From: Rhodococcus rhodochrous
Lineage (GTDB): Bacteria > Actinomycetota > Actinomycetes > Mycobacteriales > Mycobacteriaceae
Length of the DNA: 64,000 nucleotides
Assembly: GCF_014854695.1 (NCBI RefSeq)
Contig: NZ_CP027557.1
Coordinates: 2,666,001 to 2,730,000, forward strand
Direction of reading: 5' to 3'
The position numbers and the translations under genes were made by a program. The notes under the pieces are model-generated. The model had not been told where the DNA came from. It made no database searches and was given only the letters and a program-made list of their open reading frames with translations. Below, in pieces: positions 24,924 through 33,498 of this stretch (positions are counted from its first letter, which is position 1; each line of letters opens with the position of its first letter).

Positions 24924-27584
24924 CTAGTGCCGGCCGGTGTCGCGCATCAACTCGGCGAGCTCCGTGCGGTCGGAGACGTCGAGTTTGGTGCACGCCCGGT
25001 AGATGTGCCCCTCGACGGTGCGGACCGACACCACGAGCCGCTCGGCGATCTGCCGGTTGGACAACCCGGCGGTGACCATGGCGGCGATCTCCCGTTCCCG
25101 GCTCGTGAGGGGGAGCGGGCGGGCCGCTTCGTCCAGCGCCGGCGACGAGGCGTGATCGCATCGCGCGGCCAGAGCCGCGGCCGCGGCAGCGGCTTCGACG
25201 GATCGACGGGTGTCGCCGTGGTCGCGGTAGGCGATGGCGGCCAGGGCGTGGGCATCGGCCGCGTCGGCGAGGGCGCCGAGCGCCTCGAAGGTCTCCGCGG
25301 CGGCGGTCAGTCCTCGCCCGTCCGCCTCCGCGGAAGCGGTCGCGTGGGCGGCCATGACGGCGACGAGACGTCCGTCGCACTGCCCTGCCAGCTCCGAGAG
25401 CCGTTCCGCGGTGGTGCGATCCCCGAACCGGGTGGCGGCGTGCAGGGCGATCGCCTCGACGGCGAACTGATCGTGTCGCGCCGCGATCTCCGCTGCCTCC
25501 CGGACCGAGGTGATCGCGTTCGTGGTCTCGCCGCGCGCCGCGGCGAGCCACGCCTCCGCGATCCGGAGTTGCGGCTCGAAGACGGCGACGTGCCGGCCGC
25601 TGCGCGAGGTCGCCTGAGCCAGTGCGGTATCCGCATCGTTGACGCGCCCGAGGACGGCGTAACCGTGCGTGAGGGCGATGTAGGCCGGCACGTTCCAGGA
25701 GACGGTGGCAGCTCGATCGTCCACCTGGAGCGCGGCGACGGCTTGTTCGAGGCGGTACACGGCGTGCACGAACCGCCCGCGGGTGGTGTCGACGACGCCG
25801 AGCAGGATGTTCGCCAGGCCCCACGCGAGGTACTGGCCCATCGAGGTGGTGGTTCCGTGGGCGTCGGCGGGGCCGCGCACCGCGCTCTCCCGGTAGGTCT
25901 CGGCCCGCCGCTCGGCCTCGTCGAGATCTCCGGTGAGAAGCAATGCGAGAACCTCACCCAGGCCGGCGGGATAGCGCAGCAGGCCGTCGACCTGGTGGGC
26001 GACCGCTGCGCAGCGCGCGGCCATCGCAGGGACTTCGTGACCGCGTCCCATCACCGCGAGGGACAGTCCGCCGCCGAAGAACGCCCACTCGACCGCCCAG
26101 GGGAGTGCGGTTTCGGTGGCGAAGATGCGGTGAGCGAGGGTGAGCGCATCGCGGGGACGCCCTTCGTACACCGCGCATGCGCAGTCGATCGCGTCGACCA
26201 CCACCCTCAGGTGCGGGCGCGTGACCAGTTCGCGGAGGGTCGCGAGCACCTGCTGGGCCTCGGCGGCGTTACCCATCCCCCAGAAGAGATTGGAGATGCG
26301 GGTCGCGCCCCAGCGCACGAGCTCGCTCTCGTCGAGGGTGCGGGGATCGAACGAGGCCAGCACGGACTCGACCTCACTGATCCCACCCAGCCACACCAGC
26401 GCGCGGGCGAGGAGATCCGCCGCCGAGAACGTGCCCGTGGCATCGAACGCCGCGCGTGCGAGACGTTCGGCCAACGGGGCATCGCCCAGAGCGATCGCGT
26501 CGTGGGCCGCGGTCTCGAGCAACTCGGGGTCGACGGCCCGGCTGCTGTCCAAGGAGAGTTCGGCCAGACGGATCCGGTCGGTCGGGCCCCGTTGGACGCG
26601 CGATCCCAATGCCTCGACGAGCTGACCGCGGATCCTGCGCCCGGCGATCCGGCCGACACGGCGGCGCACGACCTCACCGAAGAGGGGGTGGGTGTAGCGG
26701 ACGCGGTAATTGCGGTTGTCGTCGACGACGTCGATCAGTCCTCGTCGTTCCGCTTCCTCGACCGCGTCGTCGCCGGCGAGACCGCACAGGATCTCGAGGT
26801 CGAGCGGTTCGCAGAACGCCAGCAGCTGCAGGGCCTGCAGCACCTCGGGCGTGAGGTGGTCGATGCGATGTTCGAGGAGTGATGCGAGTTCGGAGGTGAC
26901 GGCGGTGCCGCCCCGGAGCTGCCACACGTTCCCCACCCGGCGGAGCGTGCCGGCCTCGCGGGTCCCGACCACGAGGTGGTGGACGAACAGCGCATTCCCA
27001 CCCGAAGCCTTCCAGATCAGGTCGGCACTCAACTCCTCCAGGGGACCACCGAGCACGGTTTCGATCAGATCGATGCTCTGCTGCCGGGTGAACGGTGACA
27101 GCTCCAGGCGGATGAGATGGCCGTCCTTCCACAAGGAGGTGACGGCGTCGGGCACGGCTTCACCGTTGCGGACCGTGGCGACTGTGTGGACCGCGCGATC
27201 GAGGGCGAGCTGATGGAGGAAAGTGGCCGACAGCGGATCGAGCAGGTGGGCGTCGTCGACACCGAGGACGAGCCGTGCACGATCGGAACCGTGTTCGCTC
27301 AGCAGTGCCTGTCGTGCGGCGGCGAGGAAGGCGACGGGATCGCCGGCAGGGGGAGCTTCGATGAGGTGCGCGAAGGCACCGAGAGGGATGCTCCGAGCGG
27401 ATTCCGTCCCCGCGATCCAGCGCACCGGGGCGGACAGCGAGTCGGTGGCCATCCGGGCCAGGGTGGTCTTGCCGACTCCGGGATCTCCGGTGAGGACCAC
27501 ACCGCCTCGGCCGGGGTCCGTCAGGGCCGCGACAATGATTTCCAGTTCCCCCCGCCGCTGAATCAGTGGCCAGCGCTGATCCAT
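24924..27584 (-). CDS. Large LuxR-type regulator with AAA/NACHT ATPase (MalT-like/LAL family)
   Basis: An 886-residue regulator. Residues 33-41 are the Walker A motif GDPGVGKTT; Walker B follows in LVLGVDDAHLLD. The middle is an alpha-helical TPR-like region. The last 65 residues form a LuxR helix-turn-helix (LTSREREIAAMVTAGLSNRQ then VVSVRTVEGHIYRAC). LAL regulators activate catabolic or secondary-metabolite genes. The ATG at 27584 places the ATPase at the N-terminus as in the family; codons upstream are in a divergent promoter region. Its stop lies 13 bases from the convergent DinB stop. Targets are unknown. Confidence 0.9.
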   Translation of the reverse strand: MDQRWPLIQRRGELEIIVAALTDPGRGGVVLTGDPGVGKTTLARMATDSLSAPVRWIAGTESARSIPLGAFAHLIEAPPAGDPVAFLAAARQALLSEHGSDRARLVLGVDDAHLLDPLSATFLHQLALDRAVHTVATVRNGEAVPDAVTSLWKDGHLIRLELSPFTRQQSIDLIETVLGGPLEELSADLIWKASGGNALFVHHLVVGTREAGTLRRVGNVWQLRGGTAVTSELASLLEHRIDHLTPEVLQALQLLAFCEPLDLEILCGLAGDDAVEEAERRGLIDVVDDNRNYRVRYTHPLFGEVVRRRVGRIAGRRIRGQLVEALGSRVQRGPTDRIRLAELSLDSSRAVDPELLETAAHDAIALGDAPLAERLARAAFDATGTFSAADLLARALVWLGGISEVESVLASFDPRTLDESELVRWGATRISNLFWGMGNAAEAQQVLATLRELVTRPHLRVVVDAIDCACAVYEGRPRDALTLAHRIFATETALPWAVEWAFFGGGLSLAVMGRGHEVPAMAARCAAVAHQVDGLLRYPAGLGEVLALLLTGDLDEAERRAETYRESAVRGPADAHGTTTSMGQYLAWGLANILLGVVDTTRGRFVHAVYRLEQAVAALQVDDRAATVSWNVPAYIALTHGYAVLGRVNDADTALAQATSRSGRHVAVFEPQLRIAEAWLAAARGETTNAITSVREAAEIAARHDQFAVEAIALHAATRFGDRTTAERLSELAGQCDGRLVAVMAAHATASAEADGRGLTAAAETFEALGALADAADAHALAAIAYRDHGDTRRSVEAAAAAAALAARCDHASSPALDEAARPLPLTSREREIAAMVTAGLSNRQIAERLVVSVRTVEGHIYRACTKLDVSDRTELAELMRDTGRH

Positions 27585-27750
27585 GCACACGATCGTAGAT
27601 CCGCGAAGTGCGGATATCTCCGGGTTGGAGATTTCACCTCCTGCCCGTGACCGCAGATCGAGTACTCCACTACGCGCGACGTCGGCACCTTCGGCGACCA
27701 CGATGGAGTCGTCGGAGCAATCGAACGGAAAACGGCCGAAGGAGCTGGTG

Positions 27751-28356
27751 ATGACCACGACATCGTCGGAGCCGTTCTTCAGCTGGACGTCGAGACGGAT
27801 CGACCTGAGCGCTGCAGCGGATGCGCGCACGGTGGCACCGGAACTCGACGAGTCGCTGCGCTGCGGCTCCCGGAAGGCCCGATTGCTGGCGATCCGCGAC
27901 TCGGAGAGCGAGACCGACTACGTGGCGTTGCTGGTGGGCGACGTCTCGGGACACAGCGACGTCACCGTCCGCGAGGTCGACGAAGAGCGTCTGCTGGTCG
28001 AGGGGAGCCGGCCGTCCACCGAACCCGAGATCCTGTTGGGCATCACCCCGGAGCCCGGGTATTCCGGCCCCCATCACGTCGATCGAGAGGTCTTCGTGGA
28101 CGGGCCGGTGCGGTCGCTGATCATCCGCAGTGGAGCGCGGTCGGTGGTGGTCGACTGGTGCCACGAAGAACACACGCGCTCGGCTCCGAGAGAGCAACTT
28201 CTGTCACCCGCGCCGCCGGCGCGCACCGGACCCGGGACGATCCGGTTCCGCGTCGCGCAGCTGTTTCCGAGCCCGCGCGTGATCCGATGGTGGCAGCGAT
28301 TGCTGCCTCACCCGGAACCCGTGGGTCCGCGCCGCACCCCGGCGGTCTGCGGCTGA
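27751..28356 (+). CDS. Conserved-looking protein of unknown function
   Basis: A 201-residue soluble protein. I do not recognise a domain. It starts at an ATG with GGAGCTGGTG upstream and shows actinobacterial codon use throughout, so it is probably real. The N-terminal two-thirds is acidic and beta-rich (VALLVGDVSGHSDVTVREVD, then LLGITPEPGYSG), and the C-terminus is basic and proline-rich. It is divergent from the LuxR ATPase regulator and its stop lies four bases from the convergent actin-fold gene. Confidence 0.6.
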   Translation: MTTTSSEPFFSWTSRRIDLSAAADARTVAPELDESLRCGSRKARLLAIRDSESETDYVALLVGDVSGHSDVTVREVDEERLLVEGSRPSTEPEILLGITPEPGYSGPHHVDREVFVDGPVRSLIIRSGARSVVVDWCHEEHTRSAPREQLLSPAPPARTGPGTIRFRVAQLFPSPRVIRWWQRLLPHPEPVGPRRTPAVCG

Positions 28357-28360
28357 CCGA

Positions 28361-29842
28361 TCAGAGCCCGGGAATGCGGGGCAGCTGCGGGAGCTGGAAC
28401 TGCGGGGGCGGGGGCAGTGTCGGCAGTTCGAACTGGGGGAGCCCGGGGACCGTCGGGGCCGGCTCCGGTTCGAGTGACGGCACCGAGGTGTCGGGCGCCG
28501 CCTCGTCCTGCGTCCCGGTGGTGGCGGGGACCTGCGTGGAGGTCGTGGAGGTTTCCGCCGTCGTCTGCGGCCGGTAGGTGGTGCGGGTCTCGCTGCGATC
28601 GGTGACCGTCGACTGCTCGTCCGAGACCGCCGGGACGGTTTCCGCCGCGGTCGATGTGTCGGTGGGGGTCGTGGACCGGGGTTCCGCTGCCGGTTGCGCC
28701 GGCGGCTCCTGTATCTCCTGCTGCGTGGCGGTGGGCTGCGGATCGCGACCGGAATCCTGCAGCAGGTCGACACCCAGGGCGATCGCCGCCGCGACGACGA
28801 CGGCACCACCCGCGAGCAGGAGACGTCGACGGTTCCGTGGCTGCGCGGGCGCCTCGGTCTCCTGCCGGATGTCGGCGGTAGCGAAGCTCTCGGTCGGCGC
28901 GTCCGGCGCGACCAACTGCGGGGCGAACTGTGCCGTCTCGGTGAGTTCCGTCGGTGCGGCGAACTCCGCTGTTTCGGCGACCTTCGCGGTGTCCGGGCGG
29001 GCGAGGAGTGCCGCACCTTCCGCTGCCACGAGTTCGGGCTGCGGGGGCACGATCACCGGAATGTCGAGCCACGACTCCATCACGGCGGTGACCAGCGGAA
29101 TATTTGCTCCGCCCCCGATGAGCACCGCCGCGTCGGGAGTGCGTCCCGAACGGCGGATGACGTCGAGGGTGAGGCGGGCGGACGCCTTCACGGGGCCGTC
29201 GATGAGCGAATCGAAGCTGTCCTGCGAGAGCAGCAGCAGACCGCCCTCACCGGGCATGCACACTGCGTCCTTCGACGACAGTTGCTCCTTCGCGTCGCGG
29301 CACCGGGCCGTGAGCGCCCGTTGCGCCGCCATGTCGGTCGGCTCGGCGAAACGCTGCAGGTCGACGTGGTGGTCGTAGATCAGCCGGTCGACGAGGTCAC
29401 CGCTGATCCGGTCCGAGCGCGCCGTGCTCAGTGCGATGCGGGTGCCCCGGTCGACGACGGTGACGGTGAGGCCCGAACTGCCGAGATCGTAGAACACGAG
29501 CGTCTCGTGGTCGCCGAGATCTCCTGTGGTCTCCAGCATTTCGAGCGCCGCGGTCACTTCCGGGACGAGCCGGAAGTTGTCGATGTCCAGTCGGCTCATC
29601 GCGCCCTGGACGAAATCGGCCTGCGTCTCGTTCTGATAGGCGACGCCGATGGCGCGCACCTGCTCGATCTCGTCGGTCTCGGCGAGCATCGTCTCGATGG
29701 ACTCCGCGGCCAGTTCGGCCGGCCGGTCGAGCAGGGCGGGCATCGAGCGGGAGCGGAAGATCGGGCTGTCCACGCTCCCGGTGTCACGTCGCGCAAAGCG
29801 CACCGCGCTGGCACCGACCGAGACACCGAGAACTGTAGTCAT
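28361..29842 (-). CDS. Membrane-anchored actin/Hsp70-fold ATPase-like protein with Pro/Thr-rich tail
   Basis: A 493-residue protein. Residues 1-285 resemble the actin/Hsp70 ATPase fold: a phosphate-1-like start (VLGVSVGASAVRFARRD), a phosphate-2-like FYDLGSSGLTVTVVD at 117-131 and an adenosine-like LIGGGANIPLV at 241-251. A hydrophobic segment at about 341-361 follows a basic RNRRR. The remaining 130 residues are Pro/Thr/Gln-rich and end in a phenylalanine-leucine-proline repeat region. With the basic stretch on the inner side, the ATPase part should be cytoplasmic and the low-complexity tail outside. Similar proteins exist across rhodococci and mycobacteria without known roles. Confidence 0.75.
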   Translation of the reverse strand: MTTVLGVSVGASAVRFARRDTGSVDSPIFRSRSMPALLDRPAELAAESIETMLAETDEIEQVRAIGVAYQNETQADFVQGAMSRLDIDNFRLVPEVTAALEMLETTGDLGDHETLVFYDLGSSGLTVTVVDRGTRIALSTARSDRISGDLVDRLIYDHHVDLQRFAEPTDMAAQRALTARCRDAKEQLSSKDAVCMPGEGGLLLLSQDSFDSLIDGPVKASARLTLDVIRRSGRTPDAAVLIGGGANIPLVTAVMESWLDIPVIVPPQPELVAAEGAALLARPDTAKVAETAEFAAPTELTETAQFAPQLVAPDAPTESFATADIRQETEAPAQPRNRRRLLLAGGAVVVAAAIALGVDLLQDSGRDPQPTATQQEIQEPPAQPAAEPRSTTPTDTSTAAETVPAVSDEQSTVTDRSETRTTYRPQTTAETSTTSTQVPATTGTQDEAAPDTSVPSLEPEPAPTVPGLPQFELPTLPPPPQFQLPQLPRIPGL

Positions 29843-30057
29843 GACGCCGACTATAACGGTTCGGTCACGGTCTGCACGCCGGAGGCGGGCGGGACTCGGA
29901 TGACGGCGTGTCTCCGAACGGCCGCCGAGGACGTTGGCGAGGCCGCTCGCATGTTCGCCGTCGGCGGCGAAATCCTTGCTGTACAGTCGGCTTCGCGATC
30001 GTGGGCAGGATTTTCCGGACGTCCCGATCCCCACCGGTTTCCGAGGAGGTTCGGCGG

Positions 30058-30864
30058 ATGAGCGAGCAGAGAGTGCGGATCGAGATCGACGAGTTCGGTG
30101 TCGCAACCGTGACCTTGGACCGCGCCGAGAAGCACAACGCGCTCGACCCGGCGATGTTCGATGCGATCGTCGACGCCACCGAGCAGCTCGCGACCGACCG
30201 CACGGTCCGCGCCGTCGTGCTCCACGGCGCCGGTAAGAGCTTCTGCTCCGGACTCGACATCACCGGTCTCGGCAACCGCGACGGCAGTGGCCCGCGAGAT
30301 CTGCTCGCCCGCGCGGACGGCCACATCGCCAACCACGCCCAGCGCGTGGCCTACGGCTGGTCCCGCGTCCCGGCCCCGGTGATCGCCGCGATCACGGGCA
30401 ACTGCTTCGGCGGCGGCCTGCAGATCGCCCTCGGCGCCGACATCCGCTTCGCGACGCCCGACGCGCGGCTGTCGATCATGGAGGTCAAGTGGGGCCTCGT
30501 CCCCGACATGGGGATCACCCAGAGCCTGCCGCGACTCGTCGGCCTCGACGTGGCGAAAGAACTCACCTTCACCGGGCGCATCCTCACCGGCGCCGAGGCC
30601 GCCGCACTGGGCCTTGTCACCCACGTCTCGGACGATCCGCTCGCCGCAGCGCAGGAGCTGGCCCACGAGATCGCCGGCAAGTCGCCGCACGCCGTGCAGG
30701 CGGCCAAGCGCCTGTACGAGGAGACGTGGACGGGCTCGGATGCGGAGTCCGCGCTGATGCTCGAGAGCACGCTGCAGGTCGAGTTGATGGGGTCGCCCAA
30801 TCAGATCGAGGCGGTCACGGCGGGAATGACCGAGCGTGCTCCCGCCTTCGCCGATCCGGACTGA
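30058..30864 (+). CDS. Enoyl-CoA hydratase/isomerase family protein (crotonase)
   Basis: A 268-residue crotonase. The oxyanion-hole segment GKSFCSGLDITGLG and the second one ITGNCFGGGLQIALGADIRF are present. The downstream MEVKWGLVPDMGITQSLPRLVG block contains a candidate acid/base Glu. It would hydrate or isomerise an enoyl-CoA in fatty-acid or aromatic breakdown. The ATG is preceded by GAGGAGG. It stands alone as a plus-strand gene between minus-strand genes, so its pathway partner is not evident. Confidence 0.9.
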   Translation: MSEQRVRIEIDEFGVATVTLDRAEKHNALDPAMFDAIVDATEQLATDRTVRAVVLHGAGKSFCSGLDITGLGNRDGSGPRDLLARADGHIANHAQRVAYGWSRVPAPVIAAITGNCFGGGLQIALGADIRFATPDARLSIMEVKWGLVPDMGITQSLPRLVGLDVAKELTFTGRILTGAEAAALGLVTHVSDDPLAAAQELAHEIAGKSPHAVQAAKRLYEETWTGSDAESALMLESTLQVELMGSPNQIEAVTAGMTERAPAFADPD

Positions 30865-30870
30865 CCGGGC

Positions 30871-31074
30871 TCAGATCTCCACGGCGGTACCGCAGATCCC
30901 GCACTGCTCCGACTGTCGGCGGCCCCACCGCGCGACCGGCACGAAGAACAATGTGAACTGCTTGGACTCCCGGACGCGGAGCCACTGCGTGGTGTTGTGG
31001 CAGCGCGGACACGTCCGGTCCTGCCCCGGACCGAGGTTCTGTCGCTTGGTGCCGAAGCCGAAGAGAAGGAACAT
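30871..31074 (-). CDS. Small zinc-ribbon protein
   Basis: A 67-residue protein of the zinc-ribbon-15 type with two CxxC knuckles, CPRC and CGIC, separated by about 35 residues. An N-terminal hydrophobic stretch MFLLFGFGTKRQNLGPGQ and the central FTLFFVPVARWGR are family hallmarks. The function is unknown. The gene overlaps nothing and converges on the crotonase gene. Confidence 0.8.
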   Translation of the reverse strand: MFLLFGFGTKRQNLGPGQDRTCPRCHNTTQWLRVRESKQFTLFFVPVARWGRRQSEQCGICGTAVEI

Positions 31075-31106
31075 CGTCCGAGCATAGAGCGACGACGCGT
31101 GGTCCT

Positions 31107-31730
31107 TCAGTGCATGACCGGAAGGATCGCCGCGTCGGAGCGACCCGACGCGGCCTCGACGAAGGTGAGCGGATCGGGCACCGCGGCGAGGATGTTCCGT
31201 GTCCGTTCGAGCGCCATCGTCTCGGGTCGTGGTCCGCCGACCGCGTCGATCACGTCGAGCCAGTGGATCGTGGTCTCCAGGATCGCCATGTCGAGGAAGG
31301 CGCCGAGCGCGACCGACTCCAGGAACGGGTGCGCGATCACGGAGGCACGGCTCAATCCGGGGATCCGGTCGAAGGCGGCGGGGAACTCGGATTCGAAGCG
31401 GGTCGCGACGGCGGCGCGCTCGACATCGGCTGCCAGTCGGCGCACCGTCTCGGCCATCCGCTCGTGCCTCGGTTCGGCTTCGACCGGATCGGCGTTGAGG
31501 ATCCGGAGCATCTCCGCGGCGCTGGTCACCTTCGCCTCACCGTCCGCCGGTGGCGCGGTGAGCATCTCGATCATCACGTCCGGTGTGATGTGCACGTAGA
31601 CGTCCCGGACCGTCCAGCCCGGTAGCCGGGTCTCGGTCGTCCACTGCTCGTCGGACAGTTCGGCGGCGCGAGAACCCCACATGCGCCACAGCCGGATCAT
31701 CAGCGCGCGATCCTGTTCGAAAACCGCCAC
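31107..31730 (-). CDS. DinB-like maleylpyruvate-isomerase-family protein (TIGR03083 type)
   Basis: A 207-residue four-helix-bundle protein with the actinobacterial signature LPGWTVRDVYVHIT near residue 35 and the later ETTIHWLDVIDAVGG helix. The family includes mycothiol-dependent maleylpyruvate isomerase, but most members are of unknown activity. The GTG at 31730 is preceded by GGAGGGGG, which supports this start over upstream codons. It is the downstream neighbour, on the same strand, of the GvpA-like gene, 125 bases away. Confidence 0.78.
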   Translation of the reverse strand: MAVFEQDRALMIRLWRMWGSRAAELSDEQWTTETRLPGWTVRDVYVHITPDVMIEMLTAPPADGEAKVTSAAEMLRILNADPVEAEPRHERMAETVRRLAADVERAAVATRFESEFPAAFDRIPGLSRASVIAHPFLESVALGAFLDMAILETTIHWLDVIDAVGGPRPETMALERTRNILAAVPDPLTFVEAASGRSDAAILPVMH

Positions 31731-31854
31731 AACAACCCCCTCCGTCGACGTGCGGCGATTCCGACCGTATCGCCACGTCCACCTGCTCCGCCGGACGTTC
31801 GCCGACAGGAAAGGGCAGCGCCCTGCTACTGCGACGGTATTCCGGTTCGGGGAG

Positions 31855-32271
31855 TCACCGCTGCTTCTTCTTGCGTCGCGGAGCTTCCTGTCGCTTCTCC
31901 GCCACGTCGTCGAAGAACCCGAGGACCTTCTCGGCCGCGGAGTCGAGGGCACCGCGGGTCTTGTGCTCGGCGGCGCTCTCCACGGCCTTCCCGCCGACGT
32001 CGCCGACGATCTCGGGCACACCTTTCGGCTGGGTCTGCGAGATCTCGAGTCTGTCCACGGCCTGGGCGAACCGCAGATAGGTGTCGACGCTCGCGACCAC
32101 GATGCGGGCGTCGATGGTCACGAGTTCGATGCCGACGAGGGAGACCCGCACGAACGCGTCGATGACGAGCCCCTTGTCCAGGATGGTGTCGATGACGTCG
32201 GCCAACCCGGACGAATTCGGGCGGGCCATCGTCCCGCCACCCCCGCCGCCGGCGGGTTCGATCGAAGTCAT
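31855..32271 (-). CDS. Gas vesicle protein GvpA/GvpJ homologue, solitary
   Basis: A 138-residue protein whose residues about 23-72 match the GvpA/GvpJ core very well: [40 protein letters not shown] and [10 protein letters not shown] in sequence. In true gas vesicles this core forms the ribbed protein shell. A glycine-rich lead and a charged 65-residue C-terminal tail ending in RRKKKQR flank it. GAGGAGC precedes the ATG. No other gvp gene (GvpF, GvpG, GvpL, GvpN, GvpO, GvpK) is found in the window, so a floating-vesicle role is doubtful; a stand-alone structural or stress role is possible. Confidence 0.85.
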   Translation of the reverse strand: MTSIEPAGGGGGGTMARPNSSGLADVIDTILDKGLVIDAFVRVSLVGIELVTIDARIVVASVDTYLRFAQAVDRLEISQTQPKGVPEIVGDVGGKAVESAAEHKTRGALDSAAEKVLGFFDDVAEKRQEAPRRKKKQR

Positions 32272-32384
32272 GGTGCTGCTCCTCGTGCGTGAACGGAATC
32301 GGCGCACAGCGATTCCGGATCACACGAGTGGATCCGGGCGAGGAGGACGAGCTCTCCGGGCGACGCGGGCGTCACTTCTCCATC

Positions 32385-32555
32385 ATGACGCCTTCCCGGC
32401 GGCACGACCAGGACCACGAAGACATCATGGTTGCAGGAGAAGGACTGTCGGTGGGGGCTCTGCTGGTCGCGGTGACCGTGATCGCCGTCTCCGTCGTGAT
32501 CGACCGGGTGCGCCTCTCGACGACCCCGCGATCGTCCCCCACTCGAGGGGAGTAA
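32385..32555 (+). CDS. Possible small single-pass membrane protein
   Basis: A 56-codon frame with a hydrophilic His/Asp-rich start and one clear transmembrane helix (LSVGALLVAVTVIAVSVVID), ending in a basic tail. It is divergent from the GvpA-like gene. There is no strong ribosome-binding site before the ATG at 32385; an ATG at 32427 after GAAGACATC is an alternative. I cannot exclude that it is non-coding. Confidence 0.35.
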   Translation: MTPSRRHDQDHEDIMVAGEGLSVGALLVAVTVIAVSVVIDRVRLSTTPRSSPTRGE

Positions 32556-32575
32556 CGCGGTGGATCGGAGGAGGG

Positions 32576-33346
32576 TCAGAACAATCGCGGAGTTGCGTGA
32601 GATCCGTCCCGGGCTTCGCAGATACGGGCGTGCCAGCGGTCGACGAGCCACATCTCGACCATCTCCGGACGCGTGGCGATCAACGACGCCCACATGTTGA
32701 GGAGTTCGACGTACCGGAGATAGCGCCGCAGCGTGAAGTCCGCGACCGACGGATCCTCGAGCCATCCTTCGTGGACGAGCGTCGACACCGCATGCTGATC
32801 GAGAAGTTGCGCCGGGCCCGCCTCGGTCCGCACCTCGACCGCCCACAGATAGGTCGCCAGCAGTGGTACGCCGACCCCGGGGGTATCCGGCCATCCGGAC
32901 CAGGTCTGCCGCGCGGTGTCGGGCAGGGACTTGGTCTTCGCGCAGTAGTCGAGGACTCCCTTGATCTTGGTGAACCGGTCCCGGCCCTTCGGGGCGTGTG
33001 CGTCCCGGACATCCGGAAAACGTCGAGCGCCACGTCGTCGCGCATGCGCGCTGCGCCACGCCGCGCACAGGAACAACAGGCCCAGGCCCGCGTGGTCGGC
33101 CTCGATCAGTTCACTGTCCGAGCGGAGGTCGTTGCGTTGGACGATCGCGTCGCCGTCATCGATGATCCGTCCGTCGAGATTCCGTCCCCGGAGGCGGATC
33201 TCGTGCCCGGCGCGCTCGAGGTGGCTGTTCCACCACTTCAGATCGACGGTGACGCCTTCGTCGAGCACCTGCAGGTCGAACGAACGCGCTCGGCACCACT
33301 CCGAGCATGCTTGCGGAGGCTCGAACCCCTGGTCGTACGGATGCAT
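32576..33346 (-). CDS. Hypothetical protein
   Basis: A 256-residue soluble protein from the ATG at 33346. I recognise no domain. Tryptophans and charged residues are frequent (LKWWNSHLERAGHEIRLRGR, then WLVDRWHARICEA). There is an Arg-rich stretch near residue 100. No transmembrane segment or signal peptide is seen. It stands between the small membrane-protein candidate and the divergent phosphotransferase gene. The frame extends upstream of 33346, but into non-typical sequence overlapping the opposite promoter. Confidence 0.55.
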   Translation of the reverse strand: MHPYDQGFEPPQACSEWCRARSFDLQVLDEGVTVDLKWWNSHLERAGHEIRLRGRNLDGRIIDDGDAIVQRNDLRSDSELIEADHAGLGLLFLCAAWRSAHARRRGARRFPDVRDAHAPKGRDRFTKIKGVLDYCAKTKSLPDTARQTWSGWPDTPGVGVPLLATYLWAVEVRTEAGPAQLLDQHAVSTLVHEGWLEDPSVADFTLRRYLRYVELLNMWASLIATRPEMVEMWLVDRWHARICEARDGSHATPRLF

Positions 33347-33498
33347 TCTGTGGACATTGCCACGAGTGTCCGGCGATTCCGGGGCAGGACACGCGCGTGG
33401 GGCCGACCTGTTCGCCACCTGTAACAGCAGAGGAGCCTCCACGACCGCCCGAGGAAATCGATGGACCGGAACCACGCGGCGATGAGAGCGTGAATCGC

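Noticed and set aside
31855-32271. Reading the GvpA-like gene as evidence of a gas-vesicle cluster
   Set aside because: No other gas-vesicle gene is present within the window, so only a solitary homologue is claimed.
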